From Nitrospinota bacterium (GTDB taxonomy: Bacteria; JADFOP01; DATKYB01): a stretch of DNA of 24,493 nt. A program made the position numbers and the translations under genes. Below are positions 1 through 8,483 of the stretch, one piece after another. The stretch covers positions 1 to 24,493 of the forward strand of contig DATKYB010000150.1 of assembly GCA_035528715.1 (NCBI GenBank), in the 5' to 3' direction. The notes under the pieces were generated by a model. That model saw nothing but the letters and a program-made list of their open reading frames with translations, was not told where the DNA came from and ran no database searches. How positions within the stretch are numbered: position 1 is the stretch's first letter; every line of letters begins with the position of its first letter.

Positions 1-836
<836 letters not shown>

Positions 837-872
837 TGTCTCTAACCTCATACAAAACAGAAAAAATATTCT

Positions 873-2066
873 ATGAAAAAACTTTCCATTGAAGACATAG
901 ATATAAAGGATAAAAGGGTATTTATCAGGGTTGATTTTAATGTTCCATTAGATGAATATGGTAATATTTCCGATGATAGACGATTAAGGGCAGTTATCCC
1001 AACAATAAATTATGCAATTGATAGGGGTGCTAAGGTTATTTTAGGGTCTCATTTAGGAAGGCCGAAAGGCAAAGTCGTGCCCAATCTCAGCCTGAACTTA
1101 GTTCTTGAAAGGCTAAGGAGACTTTTAAATAATAATGTAATGATGGCTGAGGACTGTATAGGTCCTGAGACGGAGAGACTTGTTGAAGGCTTGAAAAAGG
1201 GAGATGTTCTCTTATTAGAGAATCTAAGATTTCATAAGGGAGAAGAGGATAATGACCCGGAATTTGCAAAAGCCCTAGCAAAACTAGCAGATGTATATGT
1301 GAATGATGCCTTTGGAAACTCCCACAGGAATCATGCCTCAACGAATGGAATCACAAAACATCTTCCCTTTGCTGTTATGGGATTCTTGGTAAAAAAAGAA
1401 ATAGGTTATTTCAATAAGTCCTTGTCAAATCCCATAAGGCCCTTTGTTGCTCTCTTAGGAGGGGCAAAGGTCTCAGGCAAGATTGGTGTCATATCGAACT
1501 TAGTGGAAAAGGTTGACAAAGTCCTCATAGGTGGCGGCATGGCCTTTACCTTCCTCAAGTCCATAGGTATTGAGGTAGGCAAGTCTTTGGTAGAAGATAA
1601 AATGTTAGATGAGGTAATCAACACAAGAAAAAAGGCCGAGGAAAAGAACGTTAAATTTTATTTGCCTATGGATTTTGTTGTAGCAGAAAGGTTTGATGCC
1701 AAAGCCGAGACAAAGGTTGTTCCTTACCAAGAGATACCCTCTGATTGGATTGCTTTGGATATTGGTCCGGCAACTACGACTTTATTCTCCGAGGCTTTAC
1801 AGAATGCAAAGACGATAATATGGAACGGCCCAATGGGTGCTTTTGAGATGGATGCTTTTAGCAGGGGCACATATGCTATGGTTCATGCTATAGCTAATTC
1901 TTATGCCCTTACCATTGTTGGAGGGGGAGATACTGATGTGGCCATTGAAAGAGCAGGGGAATCTGATAAAATATCCTATATTTCTACTGGAGGAGGGGCC
2001 TTTTTACAATTATTAGAGGGTAAGGAACTCCCTGGTGTTTCTTCATTAAATGATAAAAAAGAATAA
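873..2066 (+). CDS. pgk: Phosphoglycerate kinase
   Basis: Transfers phosphate from 1,3-bisphosphoglycerate to ADP, the step after GAPDH. The 397-residue length is typical of the bacterial enzyme. Visible motifs in order: RVDFNVPL (about 19-26), GSHLGRPKG (58-66), LLLENLRFHKGEE, NDAFGNSHRNHAS, GGAKVSGKIGVI, GGGMAFTF, DIGPATTTLF, WNGPMGAFE and the C-terminal nucleotide-loop region GGGDTDVAIERAG. The start is the ATG at 873, which directly opens the conserved N-terminus. It has no strong Shine-Dalgarno sequence, only an A-rich leader. It sits between gap and tpiA with short gaps and no visible terminator, so the genes are probably co-transcribed. Confidence 0.97.
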   Translation: MKKLSIEDIDIKDKRVFIRVDFNVPLDEYGNISDDRRLRAVIPTINYAIDRGAKVILGSHLGRPKGKVVPNLSLNLVLERLRRLLNNNVMMAEDCIGPETERLVEGLKKGDVLLLENLRFHKGEEDNDPEFAKALAKLADVYVNDAFGNSHRNHASTNGITKHLPFAVMGFLVKKEIGYFNKSLSNPIRPFVALLGGAKVSGKIGVISNLVEKVDKVLIGGGMAFTFLKSIGIEVGKSLVEDKMLDEVINTRKKAEEKNVKFYLPMDFVVAERFDAKAETKVVPYQEIPSDWIALDIGPATTTLFSEALQNAKTIIWNGPMGAFEMDAFSRGTYAMVHAIANSYALTIVGGGDTDVAIERAGESDKISYISTGGGAFLQLLEGKELPGVSSLNDKKE

Positions 2067-2103
2067 AAAAAATAATTTTTAATTTATTTCCCACTATAGG
2101 CTT

Positions 2104-2856
2104 ATGAAAAAACCACTTATTGCTGGAAATTGGAAGATGAACAAAACATTAGAAGAGGCAGTTACATTTGTCTCAGAGCTAAGAAATAGGCTTAAGGATG
2201 TTACGGATAGGGACATACTCTTGGTTCCACCTTATATAGCTCTCCAATCCATTAGTGAAATAATCAAAGGAACAAATCTTCTTTTAGGGGCCCAGAATCT
2301 ATTCTGGGAAAATGAGGGTGCCTATACAGGAGAGATTTCTCCTGGGATGATAAAGAGTGTGGGATGCAGTCATGTCATTATTGGTCATTCAGAGAGAAGG
2401 CAGTATTTTGGAGAGACCAATGATACAGTGAATTTGAAGGTTAAGGCCGCATTAAAGAATGGATTGTTGCCCCTGGTTTGTATCGGAGAATCTTTAGAAG
2501 AGAGAGAGGCAAATAAGACCTTTAATATCATTGACGTCCAGATCAGAGAAGGTTTAAAGGATTTCTCATCTGACGAGATACAAAAGATCATCATAGCTTA
2601 TGAGCCCGTTTGGGCTATTGGAACTGGAAAGACAGCCACACCCGAACAGGCTAATGAAGTTCATTCTTTTATCAAGAAAACCTTGAAAAAGATTTATGGT
2701 AATGGTATTTTATCGACAATAAGAATTCTTTATGGTGGAAGTGTAAAACCTGATAACATCGATGAATTAATGGCAAAAGAAGATATAGATGGTGCTCTGG
2801 TTGGAGGAGCCAGTTTAAAGGTGGGTGATTTTGAACGAATTGTAAAATTTAAATGA
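2104..2856 (+). CDS. tpiA: Triosephosphate isomerase
   Basis: Interconverts dihydroxyacetone phosphate and glyceraldehyde-3-phosphate. The 250-residue length is standard for a single-domain TIM barrel. The substrate-binding motif AGNWKMNKT gives Lys11. IIGHSERRQYFGET gives the electrophilic His95 with Glu97. The catalytic loop AYEPVWAIGTGKTA gives the base Glu167. The phosphate-binding YGGSVKPDN near the C-terminus is also intact. The 37-base AT-rich gap after pgk has no good Shine-Dalgarno sequence and no terminator. It is the third gene of the glycolytic cluster. Confidence 0.97.
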   Translation: MKKPLIAGNWKMNKTLEEAVTFVSELRNRLKDVTDRDILLVPPYIALQSISEIIKGTNLLLGAQNLFWENEGAYTGEISPGMIKSVGCSHVIIGHSERRQYFGETNDTVNLKVKAALKNGLLPLVCIGESLEEREANKTFNIIDVQIREGLKDFSSDEIQKIIIAYEPVWAIGTGKTATPEQANEVHSFIKKTLKKIYGNGILSTIRILYGGSVKPDNIDELMAKEDIDGALVGGASLKVGDFERIVKFK

Positions 2857-2881
2857 CTTATAGTGCTTTAGGAGTAAACTC

Positions 2882-3238
2882 ATGTATCTCGCTTTGATAG
2901 TAATACATATAATCTTTGCAATTTTATTAATAGTGGTTGTCTTGTTACAGTCAGGGGGAAAGGGTGCTTCTATGGGAGCTATCTTTGGAGGCGCAGGAAG
3001 CCAAACCCTTTTTGGAAGTTCAGGACCAGCAGGGTTTCTTTCTAAAGTTACTACAGTGGTTGCTATTACGTTCATGTTGACATCATTGTCTATAGCGATC
3101 ATCTCTGCTAAAAAGAGCACTTCATCAATAGTAACAGGCAAGATTCCTCCCAATACAACACAACAGGCTCCATCAATCCCTGAACCGATTAATCCTTTAC
3201 CGGAAACCCAAAAAGGTGCTCCTCCTCCAATTAAGTAG
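2882..3238 (+). CDS. secG: Preprotein translocase subunit SecG
   Basis: Small accessory subunit of the SecYEG channel in the inner membrane. The 118-residue protein has two hydrophobic segments (about 1-22 and 52-75). Between them lies the conserved cytoplasmic loop LLQSGGKGASMGAIFGGAGSQTLFGS, split here as residues about 21-45, which is diagnostic of SecG. The C-terminal 40 residues are Pro/Gln/Thr-rich and probably disordered, as in many SecG proteins. An AGGAG sequence lies a few bases upstream of the ATG. Location directly after tpiA is a widespread bacterial gene order. It probably closes the operon; I see no convincing terminator in the 116 bases that follow. Confidence 0.93.
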   Translation: MYLALIVIHIIFAILLIVVVLLQSGGKGASMGAIFGGAGSQTLFGSSGPAGFLSKVTTVVAITFMLTSLSIAIISAKKSTSSIVTGKIPPNTTQQAPSIPEPINPLPETQKGAPPPIK

Positions 3239-3354
3239 TTTTTAACCTTGTATTAACAAAACCAAATTTTTAAATTAAGATAAGAACTTCCCCGAACCTT
3301 TCCTTTGATATTTTTAAAGAAACAATTTTTGTTAGAGGAATTTTTTAGAGATAT

Positions 3355-5472
3355 ATGTTTATAAAAAGGATTCTTTTCACCCTGCCTTTTGGAATCTTAA
3401 TATTTTTTCTCCTCTCCTTTTCCATTGCCCACCAGAATTTTGATAAAAAGGTGAATCAGCTGATATTGAGTTCTATTGGGGATGCTGAAAAACTCAATCC
3501 GATTCTTTCCCTTGACTCTGCTTCAAGCGATATTAATGGTTTTGTTTTCAATGGATTGTTGAAATACAATGAAAACCAGGTTCTGATTGGAGACCTCGCT
3601 ACTCATTGGGAGACGGAGCAGGTATCTACTTTTTACTTGAAGAAAAAGTCAGGTATCACCTCAAAAGAGGCGGTTAATCTTTTGAATCGAAAGATAGGTA
3701 GTGAAAAAAAGGGGAGCCTAAAAATAGCTGGTTTTAAAACCAGAGATAGATATTCAGTAGAAATAAGGCTTAAAACTGCAGGAAGACTATATGAGAAAGA
3801 AATATATAAGATAATATCTAAAGAGAGGATAGAACCCGTTAGGTTTCTTTATCTCGGCCTTGATACAAAAAAGAAGGATTATAATGCGCGGAAGTTTCTC
3901 GAGAGCTTGAAATCAGATCTAAAAACGAACCCCCCTAAAAAAGAAGATATCCTTGAATATTCTGTTGAGAATTCCGATCTTTTGGTCATTAAATTTTTAG
4001 GAAATGGAGATGCATTAAAGAAAAGAATAGATAGTTTATTGTCAAGGAAAAGAAAGAAAGATAAAGGCCTATTAGGAAGAGTGATGAAAACAGAAGAGGT
4101 CTATATTGAAAACTATCCTATTATCACCTTTTATCTAAGAAAAGGGGTTAAATGGCATGATGGACAAGAATTTAGCGCAGAGGATGTCAAGTTTACCTAT
4201 GATAAGATAATGGATGAGAGAACTAATACAGTCAGGAGGCCACAATTTGAACTGGTTAAGAAACTGAAGATAATCAATCCTTATGAAATCAAGGTAATTT
4301 ACAAAAGACCCTTTTCTCCAAGCCTTGAAAGCTGGACAATGGGAATGATACCAAAACACCTTTTAGAAAAAGAGGATATCAACACCTCATCCTTTAATAG
4401 AAACCCGATAGGAACAGGGCCCTTTAAATTTAAAGAGTGGATTTCTGATGAAAAGATAACATTAGTCGCTAATAAAGACTATTTTGAAGGGAGGCCAAAA
4501 CTGGATCAGATATCTTACAGGATTATTCCTGAACCACCCTTATTGGAACTGGAGTTTCAGACAGAAGGGATAGATCTCTATGGACCTCAGCCCCATCAGT
4601 ATAGGAGGATTTCAGAAAATAAGAAGTTCGATACCTATAAAAGGCTGGGTAATGGGTATAGCTATATAGGATGGAACAACCGCTTAGAACTCTTTAAGAA
4701 TGTAAAGGTAAGAAGGGCCCTCACCCACGCCATTAACAGAGAGGAGATTGTCAAGTATCTCCTCTATGGTCTTGGGGTTATATCAACAGGACCCTTTCCT
4801 CCCCAGATGTGGTACGCCAATACAAAAATAGAACCCCTAAAATACGATCCAGAAAAGGCAAAAAAACTCCTTAAAGAGGCAGGATGGATTGACAGAGATG
4901 AAGACGGGATTTTAGATAAGAATGGAAAGCCTTTTCGGTTTACCCTCATAACCAACAATGGGAATGAACTCAGGAAAAATGTTGCTGTCCTTGTTCAAAG
5001 GCAGTTAAAAAAGATCGGCATCGATGTTGAGATATCCCTTTTTGAGTGGGCGGTCTTTATTAGAGACAAGATTAATGCCAGAGATTTTGATGCCTGTGTT
5101 CTGGGATGGGGTTTGAGCCTTGACCCAGATATATATGAGCTTTGGCATTCAAGCCAGACAGATAAAGGATTTAATTTTATAGGATACAAAAATCCTCTTG
5201 TAGACAGGCTCATAGAAGAAGGAAGAACAGAATATGACAGGGAAAAGAGGAAAGAGATATATTTTAAGATCCATGAACTGATTAACCGTGACCAGCCCTA
5301 TATATTTTTATATGTCGGAGAAGGCTCTTCTACCCTTCACCATGGAGCTTTCAAGATAAAAAGGATAGACCCTTCAGGGAGAGAGATGATTGAAGATATC
5401 AAGATGACCAAAAATGGTCTCCTCTATTTTTTAAACTATTGGTTCAGGACAGGTCCTATGATTACTTCATGA
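3355..5472 (+). CDS. ABC transporter periplasmic substrate-binding protein, family 5 (peptide/nickel type), with internal expansion
   Basis: Periplasmic receptor of a DppA/OppA-type importer. It has a signal peptide (MFIKRILFTLPFG..., hydrophobic core about 5-24) with probable cleavage near Ala25 and no lipobox Cys, so it should be soluble in the periplasm. Family-5 marks are TFYLRKGVKWHDG (258-270) and FSAEDVKFTYD, GTGPFKFKEW (353-362), VRRALTHAINREEIV (452-466) and a C-terminal domain with GWGLSLDPDIYELW (584-597). The length of 705 residues exceeds the usual 500-600. Between GDLATHWE (79-86) and TFYLRKG (258-264), normally only a few residues apart, about 165 Lys-rich residues intervene, and part of this resembles a degraded copy of the segment that follows. 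Two permease genes follow after 16 bases. The ligand cannot be named from sequence. Confidence 0.9.
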   Translation: MFIKRILFTLPFGILIFFLLSFSIAHQNFDKKVNQLILSSIGDAEKLNPILSLDSASSDINGFVFNGLLKYNENQVLIGDLATHWETEQVSTFYLKKKSGITSKEAVNLLNRKIGSEKKGSLKIAGFKTRDRYSVEIRLKTAGRLYEKEIYKIISKERIEPVRFLYLGLDTKKKDYNARKFLESLKSDLKTNPPKKEDILEYSVENSDLLVIKFLGNGDALKKRIDSLLSRKRKKDKGLLGRVMKTEEVYIENYPIITFYLRKGVKWHDGQEFSAEDVKFTYDKIMDERTNTVRRPQFELVKKLKIINPYEIKVIYKRPFSPSLESWTMGMIPKHLLEKEDINTSSFNRNPIGTGPFKFKEWISDEKITLVANKDYFEGRPKLDQISYRIIPEPPLLELEFQTEGIDLYGPQPHQYRRISENKKFDTYKRLGNGYSYIGWNNRLELFKNVKVRRALTHAINREEIVKYLLYGLGVISTGPFPPQMWYANTKIEPLKYDPEKAKKLLKEAGWIDRDEDGILDKNGKPFRFTLITNNGNELRKNVAVLVQRQLKKIGIDVEISLFEWAVFIRDKINARDFDACVLGWGLSLDPDIYELWHSSQTDKGFNFIGYKNPLVDRLIEEGRTEYDREKRKEIYFKIHELINRDQPYIFLYVGEGSSTLHHGAFKIKRIDPSGREMIEDIKMTKNGLLYFLNYWFRTGPMITS

Positions 5473-5488
5473 GTAAGAGGCTTTATTT

Positions 5489-6445
5489 ATGCTGATTTAT
5501 ACAATAAGAAGAATTATCCAATCAATACCTGTTATTTTTGGGATAACCGTTATCACCTTTCTTATGGTGCATATAGCTCCGGGGTCTCCCATAGGCCAAG
5601 CCCTGGACCCAAAGGTTCCTCAAAAGGTTGTTGAACAGTGGGAAAAGAACTTCCATCTTGATAAACCCTATCATGTTCAGTATGGAATGTGGCTAAAAGA
5701 CCTCTTCTCTGGAGAGTTGAAGTCTTTTAAGGATGGCAGACCCGTATTGAAAAAGATATTTGAGAGACTCCCAGCCACTATTCTCCTAAATATCGTTTCT
5801 ACCATAATCATATTTTCGATTGCCATCCCTTTAGGGATATTCTCTGCTACGAAACAGTACTCCCTTGCAGACCATACAGCTACTTTTTTTGCCTTTGTGG
5901 GGATTTCAATGCCCAGCTTCTGGTTGGCCTACATGTTAATTCTCCTCGTTGTTCAGGTATTTGGATGGCCTGTGCTTGGCGCGAGAACCTTCGGGTTAGT
6001 CGAGTTGAGTATGACAGCTAATTTATTTGATAGGGCATGGCATCTCTTTTTCCCCTCTTTAATTCTGGCAGTTGGAGGAATTGCCTCTCTTTCCAGATAC
6101 ATGAGGGGAAGCATGCTGGAGGTCTCAAGGCAAGATTATATTACAACGGCAAGGGCAAAGGGTCTGAGTGAAGAGGATGTAAAATATCGCCATGCCTTGC
6201 GAAATGCCCTTCTTCCTATCATTACCATATTTGGCCTCTTAATCCCAAGCCTTATTGGAGGTTCTGTAATTATTGAATCCATCTTTGCCTGGCCAGGAAT
6301 AGGACAGCTCAGCTATCAATCGGTATTATCTAGAGATTATCCAACAATAATGACATTAAATTCTATTGCAGCGGTCTTGGTATTGTTAGGCAATCTCATT
6401 GCAGACCTTCTTTATGCATGGGTCGACCCAAGGATACAACTATGA
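5489..6445 (+). CDS. ABC transporter permease, DppB/OppB type
   Basis: Inner-membrane permease of the same importer. The 318-residue length is usual for DppB-like proteins. The N-terminal helix (YTIRRIIQSIPVIFGITVITF) is followed by the typical periplasmic loop with APGSP. Further hydrophobic segments and the EAA coupling loop (YITTARAKGLSEEDVKYRHALRNALLP, about 217-243), which contacts the ATPase, complete the pattern. The C-terminus ends in the usual LLYAWVDPRIQL. An AAGAGG at 5475-5480 lies 8 bases before the ATG. The gene starts 16 bases after the binding-protein stop, and its TGA overlaps the ATG of the next permease. Substrate class (peptide, oligosaccharide or metal chelate) cannot be fixed from the permease. 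Confidence 0.93.
   Translation: MLIYTIRRIIQSIPVIFGITVITFLMVHIAPGSPIGQALDPKVPQKVVEQWEKNFHLDKPYHVQYGMWLKDLFSGELKSFKDGRPVLKKIFERLPATILLNIVSTIIIFSIAIPLGIFSATKQYSLADHTATFFAFVGISMPSFWLAYMLILLVVQVFGWPVLGARTFGLVELSMTANLFDRAWHLFFPSLILAVGGIASLSRYMRGSMLEVSRQDYITTARAKGLSEEDVKYRHALRNALLPIITIFGLLIPSLIGGSVIIESIFAWPGIGQLSYQSVLSRDYPTIMTLNSIAAVLVLLGNLIADLLYAWVDPRIQL
6430..6434 (+). promoter_or_regulatory. Shine-Dalgarno AAGGA deciding the start of the second permease
   Basis: AAGGA lies 7 bases before the ATG at 6442 and inside the end of the upstream permease gene. Together with the ATGA stop/start overlap at 6442-6445 it favours 6442 over the in-frame ATG at 6418. Confidence 0.7.
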
Positions 6446-7323
6446 ATAATAAAGACGAAAAAAAATACAGCCCTTTGAATGAATTCAAAAAACAGTTTGT
6501 AAGAAACAGAATGGCTATATGGGGGATGTATTTTATCATCTTTTTATTTATTGTAGCCTTTTTATTTTGGGCGCTTTCCACAAAAGGATTTTATTTTCCT
6601 TATGATCCAAATGCTACGAATCTCTCGGCAAAATTACAGGGTCCTTCATGGGAATACCCCTTTGGCACAGATCAGCTAGGTCGCGATGTTCTTTCAAGAA
6701 TGCTTCATGGGGCGAGGATATCATTGCTAGTTGGATTCGTGGCTGTAGGAATATCCATTACCATAGGTATACTTGTAGGAAGCCTTGCTGGTTTTTTTGG
6801 TGGCTGGGTAGACAGCCTTTTAATGAGGTTTGTTGATGTCGTTATCTCCTTCCCAAGCTTTTTCTTGATCTTAACTGTTGTTGCGCTCTTAAAACCGAGT
6901 TTCTGGAATGTGATGATCGTTATCGGTCTTACAGGATGGACAGGGACAGCAAGGTTTGTCAGGGCAGAATTTTTATCCCTCAAAGAGAGGGATTTTATAC
7001 AGGCAACAAAAGCCTTAGGAGCAAAAAGTCCAAGAATAATATTTCTCCATATGCTTCCCAATGCCATGGCTCCTGTACTCGTATCTGCCACCCTAGGAAT
7101 TGCTGGGGCCATATTAACAGAAGCAGGTCTTAGTTTTTTAGGATTTGGTGTGCAGCCTCCCCAGCCAACATGGGGAAATATATTATCTGAAGGAAGGCTT
7201 TACATATTTGACGCCTGGTGGCTGACCGTATTTCCAGGTTTTGCTATCCTCATAACCGTCCTTGCCTTTAACCTCTTTGGAGAGGGGCTTCGGGATGCCC
7301 TTGATCCAAGGCTAAAGATATAA
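6442..7323 (+). CDS. ABC transporter permease, DppC/OppC type
   Basis: Second inner-membrane permease. I take the ATG at 6442 (293 residues), which forms an ATGA overlap with the previous stop and has AAGGA 7 bases upstream. An in-frame ATG at 6418 would add 8 residues and overlap the upstream gene by 28 bases. Visible features are the OppC-type N-terminus with an NRMAIWG motif before the first helix, the signature PFGTDQLGRDVLSRMLHGARISL, several membrane segments, and the EAA loop DFIQATKALGAKSPRIIFLHMLP (about 184-206). The C-terminus is FGEGLRDALDPRLK, as in the family. The cluster stops here: no DppD/DppF ATPases follow, and the next gene is on the opposite strand. The ATPases must be encoded elsewhere if the transporter works. 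Confidence 0.93.
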   Translation: MNNKDEKKYSPLNEFKKQFVRNRMAIWGMYFIIFLFIVAFLFWALSTKGFYFPYDPNATNLSAKLQGPSWEYPFGTDQLGRDVLSRMLHGARISLLVGFVAVGISITIGILVGSLAGFFGGWVDSLLMRFVDVVISFPSFFLILTVVALLKPSFWNVMIVIGLTGWTGTARFVRAEFLSLKERDFIQATKALGAKSPRIIFLHMLPNAMAPVLVSATLGIAGAILTEAGLSFLGFGVQPPQPTWGNILSEGRLYIFDAWWLTVFPGFAILITVLAFNLFGEGLRDALDPRLKI

Positions 7324-7375
7324 TGAAGAGATTTGTTATTTATCAAATCAATCAGGATTTACTACATCTAAAATC

Positions 7376-7840
7376 TTATAACCTATGAGGAACAACCTTA
7401 ATACTAAACTTCTTAGATAAGGCCTCCCTCACACGTTTATATTCTGCCTTTGAATCATTAACTTCGTCTTCCATGTTAGGGGGTATGGGCTGATAATTTT
7501 TTTCGCTCGAAACAGTTCCGTATGTTGACTGTGCGGAGAAACTCAGTTTTAAAGAACCATCATCCCTAGGGTTAATAACTACCTGCGTGCGCATATTCAA
7601 AGGGATACTGAGGGCTCCCTTATCGATGACAAACTTATGCCAGTCTGTCTTAAGTTCACCCATTTCGTAGTTAACAGATTTTATAGGATATCCGAGCTCA
7701 GACAGGATTTCTCCGGCCTCTTTTAGAGGTTTTTTCGCAGAAACCGGATAGAGTGCGAAATTATCAAATTGGTATGGTGGATTGGATAAACATGAGATAA
7801 ATAGTAGCGCACAGAAAATACAAAGACTCAGCTGCTTCAT
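7376..7840 (-). CDS. Small putative lipoprotein of unknown function
   Basis: I do not recognise this 154-residue protein. The N-terminus MKQLSLCIFCALLFISCLSNPP looks like a lipoprotein signal. The likely lipidated Cys is residue 17 in the weak lipobox FISC, and the residue after it is Leu rather than Asp, which would favour outer-membrane sorting if the Lol rule applies here. The mature part is mixed alpha/beta in character, has no membrane segment, and ends in a Lys/Arg-rich tail. A strong AGGAG lies a few bases before the ATG (on the minus strand). It converges on the ABC permease operon with 52 bases between the stops. Local GC content is higher than in the flanking core genes (30 of 60 bases in 7561-7620). 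Confidence 0.7.
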   Translation of the reverse strand: MKQLSLCIFCALLFISCLSNPPYQFDNFALYPVSAKKPLKEAGEILSELGYPIKSVNYEMGELKTDWHKFVIDKGALSIPLNMRTQVVINPRDDGSLKLSFSAQSTYGTVSSEKNYQPIPPNMEDEVNDSKAEYKRVREALSKKFSIKVVPHRL

Positions 7841-7976
7841 TTTAAACTCCTCTTATAAAAGTTTTTATTGATGTCAAAGCGGTTGCCCAAGCGAAACAAA
7901 GATTAACAGATACCAAGTTTCTGATTAGTTGTCAATGTTTTATAGCCAAAATCGCTAAAAAAATTTTTGATTTTGA

Positions 7977-8318
7977 GAATTTCATTCCTTCCTTTTCGGT
8001 GCCGCTACTCGAGATGACTACTGCGGAGTTTATGACTTCCTTCAGTTTTGCGAGAGATGCCGCGCACGAGCCCTCGCTTACACCAAAGATCTGATTGCCG
8101 GCGATCCGGGCTGTATCTACAACCTCCACGAATGGGAAGAGATATCAGAACAGGCTTTTCGGGTTGATGAATCCGAAGCAGAGAGGAAACGCCGGTGCAA
8201 AAAGAAAGAGTCGCATTTGGCAAGGGCTTCGGGATACCCTCTACGCGGGATTACAGACCCGTTCATTTTTTGCTTACCCAAAAAAGGACGCCCCTCTGAT
8301 TTTCTTAACGGTATATAA
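7977..8318 (+). pseudogene. Coding-like open frame without a start codon (possible gene remnant)
   Basis: The 643 bases between 7841 and 8483 hold no intact gene. On the plus strand one frame is open from 7977 to the TAA at 8316-8318, about 113 codons, with no ATG or GTG in it and a stop (TGA, 7974-7976) just before. The translation looks protein-like in its middle: DYCGVYDFLQFCERC, then LAYTKDLIAGDPG, YNLHEWEEISEQAFRVDE and a Lys/Arg-rich stretch. A C-x8-C-x2-C arrangement is present. GC content at 8041-8100 is 33 of 60, far above the core genes. Overlapping frames on the minus strand (7932-8129 and 8005-8223) look less protein-like. I do not recognise the family. It may be the remnant of a small gene whose 5' end was lost, or chance. 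Confidence 0.35.
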
Positions 8319-8380
8319 CAGCGTCGGTTCGTCCTTTTCTTGTTCGTCCAAGAAAAAGACGTAAAAAAGAAGGACGCCCC
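8284..8380. repeat. Pair of 11-base direct repeats AAGGACGCCCC flanking a hairpin
   Basis: AAGGACGCCCC occurs at 8284-8294 and again at 8370-8380, each preceded by an A-rich run. The two copies bracket the inverted repeat at 8330-8361. The arrangement resembles a small dispersed intergenic repeat or the edge of a mobile remnant, but there is no transposase and no way to see other copies from this window. Confidence 0.45.
8330..8361. other. Imperfect inverted repeat (13-base arms, one mismatch)
   Basis: CGTCCTTTTCTTG (8330-8342) pairs with CAAGAAAAAGACG (8349-8361) with a single C-A mismatch and a 6-base loop TTCGTC. Neither strand has a T-run directly after the stem, so it is not a classical terminator. 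It lies between the two AAGGACGCCCC copies. Confidence 0.55.
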
Positions 8381-8483
8381 CAGTTGCTTTTTTTATGGTT
8401 TTCTCGCTTGGTTGGTGAATGGCTGAAAGGGGGAGAGGGATTATGTCCTGCAAAGAAAGTTCTGATAAATAATTTTTAACAGA

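Noticed and set aside
7330-7349. Small inverted repeat GATTTG...CAAATC between the converging permease and lipoprotein genes
   Set aside because: The stem is only 6 base pairs, AT-rich, with an 8-base loop and no good T-run on either strand, so I do not call it a terminator.
7872-7877. TTGACA upstream of the lipoprotein gene on the minus strand
   Set aside because: The only TATAAG-like partner is 14 bases away and would place the transcript start on the ribosome site.
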